A stretch of DNA of 64,000 nt from Galaxea fascicularis (Eukaryota; Cnidaria; Anthozoa; Scleractinia; Euphylliidae). The stretch's first letter is position 1. Each line of letters opens with the position of its first letter. The translations under genes were made by a program, and so were the position numbers. The DNA lies in the NCBI GenBank assembly GCA_948470475.1, contig OX419343.1:7964568-8028567 (forward strand), in the 5' to 3' direction. The notes beneath the pieces are model-generated. The model saw only the letters and a program-made list of their open reading frames with translations, did not search any database and had not been told where the DNA came from. This document shows, piece by piece, positions 23,401 through 35,400 of this stretch.

Positions 23401-26400
23401 TTGTCAACTTACTTTGCAATATTAAAACCTTGCTGTTTATCTCTGGGGTCCTTTGTTAGGCAGTGCAACCCAGATTGTGCTGTCTCCTATTAATGTCACA
23501 AGCACTAAACGGATTGAAATAGCTGGTGACTTTTTCTTTATGTTAGTTAAGGTACAATAGACCATGTGCCACATTAACACAATAAGTAAGAAGTCAATTT
23601 AATCGTAGCATGTCCCAGTAAACCTTACAGTACTGTACATATTTTTCATTTCATCTCTGAGAGTAAACAAACTGACTATGAGTCACTGAACTTGGAAAAT
23701 GAAATACATGTATAAACCACTTGCAGGTATATTGTTTTGATTCCTTCAGAAGAAAACATTATTGAATGCTCCAGAAGGGAACCATGGCACTTGCATTACA
23801 TTTTATGCATGGTGAAGACCTTGAAAGGTCAAATTCAGGCATGCATAACACAGCAAAACGTATCTGTTGTCTTTATCCCAGACAAAATTATTGAAAGCAA
23901 GGTCCTCCTCTTCTGTATATCTCTTGTTAGTCTTCCATAGTATCTTTATGAAGTTGGTTTTTTCATTGAGCTGTTTTTATGATCGTAATTGTGGTTGTAT
24001 AATTTCATGGTCTAGCCAAACATTTACCTCTTCATCTTAATGAAAGGGCTGTATTTAAAATATCCCCCTCACATCAGTCCCACTTATCTCTGGCAAAATT
24101 ATATTGAGCAAGTTCCACCTCTTCTATGTATCTTTTGGCCATTCTCATGATTGTAATTTTGTGTTAAGCAGTTCTTAATTGTCACGACCACTCTGTTTTA
24201 TAAAATGTTAATATTACTAGGAGACATTATTTTTGTGCTGATCACTCCAGGGTCAACTCTCCTGTAGCATCTTTCTGTCCCTGATTTTGAACAATTCACA
24301 CAAGTCTCTGGTTTGGCTTTACTTGTATTTCAGAGGAGTTAGGTTGTGTTTTGGGAATCAAGGAAATCCAGACACAAATTGGCCTTTGGTTGCATTTAAG
24401 ACCACACTGTTGTCTTTTTTTACTGCCAATTTTTCTTTATCAGAGAAGCAAAAATGGCCTGCATGGCTTCAAGGAATATATGCCAAGTGTTCTACACTGC
24501 ATTGGTCAGCAGATTTCCAAAATGCTTAATAGGAATCAAATGTCATTGAGTGATCAAGGAAGAGAAGGAGTGAAATCAGCCCACACCAATAAATCTGAAA
24601 TTGACAAAATCTCGATTTTCTCTGTTAAATAGTTGTCTGTAGCACTAAACAGAACATTTTGAAATTGTAATGCTTGGTGCAAGTGAGAGTGACAAAGTGT
24701 GTTGAGAGTGTATGATGTTTCTTGCCAAGACATGTGACAAATGCTGCATCTGTACAATGCATATGGTTTGGATTCCCCCGTTTATTTTACATTGTGCAGT
24801 TAGAGAAAATATTGATACCTCCTTACGGAAAGTCAATGGAATTTACAAAGGCTAGAGGGGTGTCAAATGCAACAGTATTAAAAGAAAAGTATGGAGCTAA
24901 ATTGGAATATTTTGGGTGGGGGTGGGGGTACAAACCAAAAACCTTTCATGGAAGGGGGAGGGGGTATAGATATTCTTTGGAATCACACACTGCTGTTTAC
25001 TGGGAAAGAAAGCTGTGTACTCATGAGATGTTATTTTTTGGTTTTGTTAGCGTTCCAGTGCACGTTCATGGAAACCTGTATTTGCTGTTCTACGAGGCCA
25101 TGTCCTATATTTGTACAAGGACAAAAGCTCCGCTCACCAGGTGCTTGTTTACTTTTTCTTATTTGCCACATCACAGATCACAGACAACAGTACAGTGGAA
25201 GCCTGCCTTACAGTCACCTTGATAATGCGTCCTCTCGTTTTTATGGCTAATTTTTTTCAGTTTTGTCCCAGCAAAATGCCCATACATTTTCTATAAGAAA
25301 ATCCCATTAATGAGGCTGCCTCGTTAATATGGCCAGATTTTCATGGCCCGTTTGTGACCGTATTAATGGGGTTCCACTGTACAATTAGAGGTAGAGAAAA
25401 AAGGCAATAATAACAAAAATATTGAATGAAAAAAAAATCAAGAGGGAAGAAGAAAATATTAATGATGGTAATAAAAATGTCAAAGAGGCCTAATGGCAAC
25501 AAAATTGCTTAATATGTTAATTAGGGATCCTATAGTGTAACATTTACAAGTTGAAACTATGGCAGGAAAAATGAAGATTTTACAGAATAAAATTATTTGA
25601 GGTATAAGCATTTAAGATTAAAAGTTATTAAAAAAATGCCTTGTAAGTTATTTTTTGAAGGGAAACCAGATGCACAGGGTAAATTTAGTAGATACTCATA
25701 CTCTTAAGTTGTTTTATGAATTACTGACATGACTTTTTCAAGTGTCAACCCTTTAATCACCAATATCAACATTTGTTATATTGCTGGCTCCAGCACTAGC
25801 ATTGGCTAGCTCATGGTCACATGACCTCTAACAATGAAAACTGTTTACAGCCAAATGCCATGAGTGGGCACTGTTAGCTACGAAATGTTGACCGTTGTAG
25901 CATGTGATCAGACCTTGCAGTTGAAGGTGACCTGATGTTGTCGCTGGAATCTCAGAAGCTCGTTTTTCAAAATTTGCTTTTGTTTTTGTGTCCATTTGTT
26001 TTGCTATAATAATATTATAACATTAAATCACTTAATGACTGGTCCCTTGGGGTACAGTGGATTTTGTCTCCCGAGAATCTAAATGTTTCCCAAGATGAAC
26101 ATTGAGATTCTTGGGAAACAAAATTCACTGTTCCACTCGGGACCAGTCATTAAGTGTTAAAGGAGAACTAGCATGAGCTGCGCATGCTCCCGCTGACGCT
26201 CAAACTTGAAAAAGATTAGGCTAAGATTTTTCAAGTTGAACCGTGAAAACAAAATGGCGTCCTCAAGTGGGGGATTCGGCCTTGGTCATGGCAGTCGGAG
26301 AGACAATTCTGGTCGAAAAAAGATACCTCTAACCGATCGCAAAGATCCCAAGGAGTGGTTCAAGTGCCATAAAAGAATTTATCTCTCAGCTACTGTTTTT

Positions 26401-29400
26401 CATTCTTGGATCAACTCGCACATGTTCAACTCATGATACTTCCCCTTTAAATGTATTCTCCCAACAGTTCTCAAATATTTCATATATTATATGTAGGGAG
26501 AATTTGTAGAAATGTTAACTCAACTGATCCTAATGATCATTTCCTGTATTCTCATACCCTGTATTATTGATTAGCTACTGACACGGTAAGGAGAATTTAG
26601 GTAGTGGTCAAACATTCAAGAGTTAAATGATACTGTAGCTATGGTGCATTACCTTCCAGTAATTACTAAACTGATTCTGAATCTGTTGTCAGGAGGATGG
26701 CTCTGACGAGCAGCCCATTAGTATCAAGTCAAGCATTGTTGATATTGCTCACGACTACACCAAAAGGAAGAATGTCTTCAGATTGACAACATTTAATGGA
26801 TCTGAGTTCCTGTTTCAGGTATTGTGTTTTGATGAAGTTTATGTCTCACTACAGCAAAGCCCATACATTAACATTATTTACAACTGTGAGCTAAATGAAA
26901 GACAAGAAGGTTGAAAAAGAATATTAAAAGTGAAGACCTGCACTTGACTCCTTTTTTCAGGCTGAAGATCATGATTCCATGATGTCGTGGATTTCTGCAG
27001 TCCAAGCAAACAACAATCCAGATGAGGATGTAAGTTTGATATTTACTTTTGGTAACTTGGTATGGTATGATCGTTGGGGCGAGTGTTTTCCTGAGAAGGG
27101 CCATTTTAGATGACAGTGAAAGGTGTTTTGGTGACCTGAGTGGAAGTGACCATGTGAGTCAACTGAGTTGAGTATCATCAGTAGCTCAGGGTTCTCAGTG
27201 GTTTTTTTGTCAGACGGCCCAGAAGTGCTTAGGCGGCTAAACTTCAGCCTTGAGGCACACAAAGGCAAATTTCATAGCTAGCACAGGCGGCGACTTTCGT
27301 CTTGACAAGCGGCGGAATTCGCTGGTTGCCAGCTTCTACTGAGAACCGTGGTAGCTGGTGTAAAGTTACTGGCAATTGACTTGCTTGGTCATGCAATGAA
27401 ACTGTGATGTTACTGGCTGCGAAGCAGTGTTAATACCATTCTTAATTTTACTGAGTAACGTTACACAAAATCAACTCCCGGTCTAATCCATCAGGCTGTG
27501 GTGCAGTGCTCCGAGGTCATACATGGGTCGTGTTCAGGGGCCGAGCACCTAACCGGCTGCACAGCTCCTTCGGTCCGACCTCGTTGAGTTGTGCCCTTCG
27601 CAATTCAGTCTCTGACTGCGAGGAAGGGTGATTAGTAGGTCAGTTATTGTCAGTTATCAGTTATTATCAGTTATTATCATTACACAGCTTACTCAAAAGT
27701 CAGTTGATGCAGTGAGAAAGCAATTATCAGATCTAAGCAACAAAATCGATCACACTCTTCAACCTGTTTTCAAGAGTTGCAAAATTTGTGAAGACCTCAA
27801 GATGTGCGAGCCAAAACCACCTATAATTAGCCAACAATGCGTTGTGTACAATTATAAATGTGATCTGTGTGATGCAGAGTATGTCGGCTACACCAACCGA
27901 CACCTACACTAGGGTATTGACGAACACTGTTATTCAGCAATCGGCTGGACTGTCTGATTTATGAAATGTTATTCATAAAGAAGATAAGGCTGTGCTTGAA
28001 CACACAATCAGACTCCATACACGCAAAACTATTTATTTAAATTTATTTAAATTTGTCACTTTTTACATGCATATTTAACGTTTTATCGCCTCGCACGGTG
28101 TAAATTAAGTTGTCAAATTTTATTCTCTGTTCACTTGAAAATGATGACATGGAGTCATCGAAACGTTGTGTAAAACTTCTTTCGCTTATTTTTATCATTA
28201 GATGTTTAACTAAATCTAATCTTATTCGAATAAGTAATAAATTATTATTATTTAACATTTGAAATAATTTATGCGAAAATTGTAAGAGGATCCATATATT
28301 GATGTTGGGAAATGAAGGCAGTGTTCAGGTTTATGCACAAATCGTGGATATAATAATACATAAAAAAAAAGTTCGGTGAGACGTACAAATACGGGGCCTG
28401 AACTCCTAATATTTTGGAGCTGACGGGCCCAGGATGCATTTTTTGTAAAGTTTAGTGTGAACACTGTTTCACTGTAAGGGTCAATGTAAAAAGTTCGGAT
28501 ATGACTCTGGTTCAAACCATGTACAACTGTATTTACTCATTGCTTTTGTGTGTGTGTATTTTTGCATGTTGGTATAAGAAGTAAGTAAGTTACAACAGCA
28601 TGCAGTTGTTATTTGTATCCAGATGTTTTTTATATATGTGTAGATAGTGCAATTTATTGGTTAGAAGTCGGTGTACAAGTTGATAGAAGGTATTGTACAA
28701 GTATGCCTGAAACCTTCTTTGTTTGCTATCCAGGAGAATGGTGTAAGCAGCCAAAGCTTGATCATACGAAGAATGAAAACGGTGGAACAAGAGACGTCTG
28801 GGTGAGCAAATCAGTGTTGTTGTGCTGAATTAGTTTACATTTAGTTGTATTGCAGTGTTGAACTGGTTTGCCACTGTGTGATGTACTGTTAGGCTGAGCG
28901 GATATGTGTAGGAGACAAAACCATGTTGACCTGGTTTGTAGTAAAGGGAAGGTTCTTATTTTTGTCTGTATTGGTTGCAAGGCTACTAACAAGGCTACTG
29001 AAAGACCCAAGTTAATGCCTTCTTCATTATGGAGGTACTGGTAATATTGATCTCATTCCCACTGTTCAAAATCTCTCCAAAAAAATGGTGGCTACAAGGT
29101 TCTCCTTTTAAGTAGGCGCTGCCTGTGGGCAACAAAACGAATTTGCCTGCAACTCTACTGTAGCTATCACCATAAGAAGATACGAGAGGGATTTCAGGAA
29201 TTTTGTGTGATTTCTCTGCGTATTCTCCATTCCTCTTCTCCAGAACTGTTTGGGAAGGAAAACGCTGTCATTGGTTGAATCACGTCATTCTATACTATTG
29301 TTAGAATCCATTCACGTTCTGTTGTAGGTCAAGTACTAGTACTCCCACTCACAAGTTATCACCTCCTATCAACACCAAAATACCTGGCATTCCTGGAATA

Positions 29401-32400
29401 TCCAACATCAAGAAAAGCTTGTCATTCAAGAATATCACCACTGGACAAAAAGGTACTTGCAGATTTGAGTGATGCATCGTTATAGGTAGAAACTTTCACG
29501 AAAGGGGCAACAGCTCATTATATGGCAGTGGCACCTTTTTTTAAATGAGGTGAGTGTATTTGATTACAAATAAGAGCTTGGACTTCAAGATGTCCTCCAA
29601 AATGGAAATGGTGGCCTAAGAAAAGTAAGCTTTTACGTCACATGAGTGAGCCATGCAATTTTATTGTATGATCGATTAGTCTGGCTCAGCCAGATTCTCA
29701 CGAGTGCCGCACACAGTGAGGAAAATATCAAACAAGTTTGATGTTTTCGTCACGACCTCGCGAGGCGAATTTCTCACCGAAAATTCGCCGCACAGGTGAG
29801 GAAACGGCTGAGCTAACTGCCTCGTGAGGAATTTTGCTCAGCTCTTTCCTTCACGTGTGGAGTCACTTTGTGGCTCGTTTACGACTCTGTCTGTTGCGTG
29901 TTTGGTTAGGGATGAGGAGTTAAATTGTCCCTGTCGCAAACTATCACGCTTTTTCTGCCAATTTCTGTCGGCGTTCAGTGTTTTGGGAGAAGACTGTCGC
30001 CTGTTTTCAGAGCCACTTTGCTTGTTCCTTCTGCCCCTTGGAAGGCTTCGTAGTTGGTTGCCTAATTACTTTACTTCAGTTGCTGTGTAGGCCATTACCG
30101 TTTTTGCTCCATCATTTTGCTATTGGTTTTGCTTTCGCTATTAATTGTGTCGTGATATCACTGCCGACTGTGCAGTCCCATGTGGTTAAGACCACGCCTT
30201 GACCACTTTCCTTTTGCATGGAAATACCGATCGTTCCGGTGGGACAACAAATGGAACATTCCTTCCCACTGGAAATTTCTCGGAGAAAAAGGAATACCTT
30301 CAGATGTATTCCTCATTTTTCGTTTTTTTAATGGCCGGAATATCGCTGAACCGTTTGTCTCACCATACTAGAACAATGCTCCTTCACAAAAATACGCGCT
30401 CTGCCGGTTGCTCCCAAACCTGGAGAAACTTGTACTGTTTCATTTGTCTGAAAACTTTCACTCAAGCGCTCAAGCGTTTGTACGGTTGTTTCCATTTGCT
30501 GGAAAATATTTACCGGTTATTCCATACAAATGGAGAGCGCTCCTTATCATCTAACTGCCGCCATCTTGGTTCATCATGGTTTTTGAACCAGAAGTGAAGT
30601 CTAACGGAAGTTTGTCTCACTTTGGTCTTTTGTTACTTCAGGTGATAGTGGAAAGAGCCATAAATCAACAAAAAAGCGAAAACAAACCAAGCACCCCAAC
30701 AGCTATCCTTCAGGTAATCCAATACTTATCAGAACATCTAAGAGCGTGTGTAGATGGATGAAGACTCGTCCTATAGATTTAAACAAAAATGAGGGGTGAC
30801 CTAAGGTTTTTTGTCTCCATTATGAATGAGCCCAAGGACAACGTTTTAAAACTTTAGGGACCGTTCATTTATTATGGGATGGGGGGCTGGTAGGATTTGT
30901 GGAGAGGAGGGCAAAAAAAAGGTTTTTTAGGGGGGCAGGGGGGTTACCCCCCCCCCCCCCCAAAAAAAGAAAATATGGGATTAAGCAAAATTCTGAGATC
31001 ATTTAAAAGTCGGGGGGCGGGTAGGGGTGGGGGATAACCCCCCAAATCGTTTTGACTAAACCGGGGGGGGCATACAATTTGCAAATGACACTCCCCCAAA
31101 TCCCACCAGACCCCCCTCCCTTCTCCTACCCAGTAAAAAATGAACGGTCCTTTACCCTGTAGCTAAACTGTATTTTGTTGGATCAAAGGTCATTCTATTG
31201 GGGTGCCTCTAGAGTTGTGTCCACCATCGAAGAGCAACAAGGTAGGAAAGATAAACTAATACACGTAACTACATTGGATTGGAATTTGTATGTTTTTGCC
31301 CTGTCTACAGGGTAACCTGTTTAAAAAAGCTCTCAGATAGTTGAGACAGGGGAGGAAAGCCTATCTGAACTGGGTGCCCTCTTGTTCTTTTCTCGTTCCA
31401 ATTTGTTTCGATAGACCCAGCTACTTTGAGAGCCTTGGACAGGCTGTCTGCAGGTACCCTCTTGTGTTGCGTTTTAATTTATCCATGGATTTCTCAGTTT
31501 AATTTGGACATGCATACTTAAATATTTTGCTATAAGTGGTTCAGTGTGACCGTATAAGGTATATATATTTGAGAGACCCCGTAGCTTTCCAGACAAGGTC
31601 TATGATTGGAGAACGAAACAATAGATTACACAAGACAAACAATACCCCTAGCCTTGATAGCAAGAGGAACTACAGGTCACAGGGACCAATGAAAATATAG
31701 GTTTGGAAGAGCTACAGGATTACTCGATAGTTTACAGGGATTTGCTGTGTTGTTCTCTTATCCTGTCGGTGAATTTCGTTGCAGCTGATTCCTCTGATAG
31801 TGGAACATTGTTTTGAAGTGGTGGAGAGAAAAGGTCTCGAAACTGTTGGTGTCTACAGGTACAGTTGAATGACCACTTGAATCAGCAGATGGGTGTGGTA
31901 CAAATGAACTTCGGCTTCACATCGAAATAGTCTTTCAGCTGTCAGAGTGACCGATACCTAGTTTCTTTTTACGTTATCACGACTTGCTCAAACATATGCT
32001 ATGAGAAGAAAGGTGCAACTGATGTTGAAACATAAAATTTTTTATTCTCCCAACTCTTACCATAAGAAACATAGGGATAGCAGTGAAGAGAATATGGATT
32101 TGATATCAGTGCTTAACCCTTTAATCCCTAATATCGGTATGTATTTTCTCTATACTGTTATCCACGTAATTCTGTGGTAATGGTGAGGATTTTGTCAAGC
32201 AATCGAGTTTCTTTATATTACTTGTTGATCACTTCCTTTTTTCTCACAACCTTTATGTTTGATTGAGCAGTCTTACGAAGAGGAGAAATTCATTCACTCT
32301 TAGGGGTTACAGGCCAAAAGAGTAAGGCTGTTTCACATTTGCAAGATAAATGCAATCCATATGCAACCTCTGGTATAATCAACGTTAATCATACAAACAC

Positions 32401-35400
32401 ACGAAAGTTGCGGGGAAGTTGTGCTTCGCTTGCTTGCTCTTGTGCATGTGCTTTAACACAAAATGCAGATGCACGTACCACTCAACAGCGAGAAAAATTT
32501 GGAGATGGCAAGAGTTTAGGCTTTTGCAATCATTTGGCCTGAAACTCTCATGCGCTGTTGCCAACACCTCACTCACTCTTAAGCGCTCTCATCGAATTTT
32601 TCTATTTCGGGTTAACCGACAAGAGTTGTCCTTCGTTTGTTCCACGCTATATCATAGTTCACGCGTATTTTTGCTTTGAGTTTTGCGATGCATTTCCTGT
32701 TTGTATAAACTGCTGCTTGATAAATATTCACAGTGTGTTGAGTATTCTTATGGATAATATTTGTATTTTCAGGGTTCCTGGTAATTCTGCTGCAGTTACT
32801 GCTTTACAAGAGGAGCTTAACAACCGTGGAATTGAAAATGTCTGCCTTGAGGATGAGGTAAGGGTACTTCTTTGCAGCTTTATTTGTTGAACATGCCATC
32901 GTGTCTGATATTTGAACGGGATTGTAAGCAAGCAAAATAGAAACTACAAAATACCGGTTAGTTAGTGCTGTACTCTGAATTTCAGCCCCACTCAAACTCA
33001 GCCTCAAATTCAGCAACTGGCCTCAGCAATTTTGATACCAGCGCAAAGTCTGGTTCTTGTATACCGCCGAAGTACCGACGACATAGTCCCTGGGAATGCC
33101 TGGTTTACCGACCTGACGTATGAGAACACCAAGCTCCGGCAGCAAAAGGTATCCCCGGTCTTCACCACCGATCTGCCTGCGGAGATGAGTCGAGCTCAGC
33201 TCCGTAGCCACATCGGCAGACCTAGGTCGCCTCGAGTTGCCGACGATTTCGCTGTTGGTATGTTGGCAGCAAGTGAGAACCAGCCTTGGGGATGGTGCCC
33301 CATAATAGATAGGCATGTTGAAAGAAATTCTGAGGGAAGCTACGCATTTATTCTGCAGCACTGCGGACGGTAAATTTGGTGACTTCGTCTATTCTGCTAT
33401 TTACGCCGGCATTTTTCAATTTTGTTAATTGCAGAAGTGGAATGACGTGAACAACATCACCAGTCTTTTGAAACTGTTTCTGCGGAAATTGCCCGAGGGT
33501 CTTGTTACTGCAGGTGAGTAACGTCCCAGTTATGTGCATTTCTGGACATAAGTGTTAGACCTGAAGACAATTGGGAATTTATTTTACCAAAATATGGACA
33601 AAACAAAATAACTTTCACTGGATGAATTAACAGAAATATTATCTTTCAAGGAAATGGCATGTGCTTGACCATGACTGGTCAGGTGGTCGTCAGATTGTCT
33701 TTCCTGTACCGATAACTTGCATATTAGCGGTGAAAAGCAGTCAACGAATGAAACTTGATATAATTTGCAATCAGAAAGTGAACTGTTATTGCCTGTTTAT
33801 TTCCTCTGTCATGCGAGATTTTTTTCAAATTCTTGCATGACAAAGCCCCTTTAAAGGTCAAAGCATAAAAAATCACGCTTTACCGACAGCTATCATTATC
33901 ATTATCATTATTGTGGCCTTAATTTTGCAGTCAACAACGCCAAAAATATAAGATGGCAGACAACATAATTTATGTTCTTTCCTGTGATTTTTTTTCACTA
34001 TAACAGTGCTTCATAGCTAAGATCGGCTAAGTACCCATATCTCCATGAGATCCGTCGCGTAGTTTTCCGACAATGTTCATTGAAGTAGCTGCATCTGATT
34101 CAATTGATGGTTGCCTTCCATTCGCCACACATGTGTGTGATTGACTACTTAAGTACTGTATACATAACTTGAATTATTTTGTAGATCTGTATGATGGATT
34201 TATCGAGTCAAATAAGAAAGAGGATGCGGCGGAACGAATGTGGTCCATAAGATCAGTGGTGAGTCCCTGTTGAGGTTTTACTGCGTGGAACGTGTTTAAG
34301 TGTTTTCATGAATGATTATGTTAAAACCGCACTTACGGGATAACGTTATAACAAACAACCAGTGCGGCTGCTATTGCTGACAAAGTGAGGGCCCTCCCTG
34401 GTGGTTTCAATGGTTAATACCTCCTTATCTGTGATTGTAGCCAGAGGTCACTGGAAATCACCAAGGGCTATTTTACACACAACTGTAAAATAGTCCATTT
34501 TACAGTTGTGTGTTGAGTGACCTTGCCTTTGAGTAGAAGCGAGGCTGGTGGTGACCTTGTTTTGATACAGACCTCACTGCTTTTCTCATGTAGATTATGG
34601 TATTCTCATGCTAACTAGTTCGTATTTGCACGAGAAAGACAGAGAGGTTTGTATCAAAACAAGGTCACCTCCAGCTCGCTTCTACGCAAAGGCCAGGTCA
34701 CTGAACTCACAGCTGTAAAATGGGTAATTAGTTTAGTATCTTAAGGCGCTTACCAAAAGTCAGAACTGGCCAGCCGGACCGGCCATTTTGAAAAGGAAAC
34801 AACCTTCTTTCAATAGGTTCGCGAAAAACTCATCACTGCCATGCATACTTTTTTAAAAATAAACTGATTTGGACCGACAGTTCTGATTAATAGTGGAATT
34901 CTCTTTAAAAATGGACTGGTCTGGCCGGCCAGTTCTGACTTATGGTAAGCGTCCTTAGATTGCGTTCTACATCGTAATTTGAAGTTGTAATCTGTATTGG
35001 CGTAGCTCATAGAGTTGGATCGTTTAGATTTTGAATCTGTCGTGACATGACCCGTTTCATTAATTAGAACAAAGTGGGATCAAGTATTTTCATATCTTGA
35101 GGCCCCGGGGATTCTTCACTCCAGAAATGACAAAGGTTGGGCACTATTGTCCTATCACAAGGATGTGTTCGGTTTTCAGACGGCACTGATGCTTGGGGAT
35201 GCCCCAACGTCCAATTTGATCTTTACTCTATCTTAAGATTGAAATTCCTTACCTTTACCTGATGCTACCTATTTTTTCAGGTTCAAGAGCTACCTGAGCA
35301 TAACTTTGAGACGCTCAAATTCCTTGTGAATCACCTGAAGGTGGTGTCAGATAACTGTGACAAGAACAAGGTGCTGTTCCTAATTCCTTACTGTGGGGTG

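Larger units (their letters stand above)
34259..35280 (+). other. Intron 20
   Basis: 1-kb intron nearly half filled by two adjacent foldbacks, 34,494-34,723 and 34,744-34,954. Confidence 0.6.

Noticed and set aside
31416..31451. Possible extra exon between exons 16 and 17
   Set aside because: Contains TGA in the required phase, and exons 16 and 17 already join to give the conserved NK-x-IPLIV sequence.
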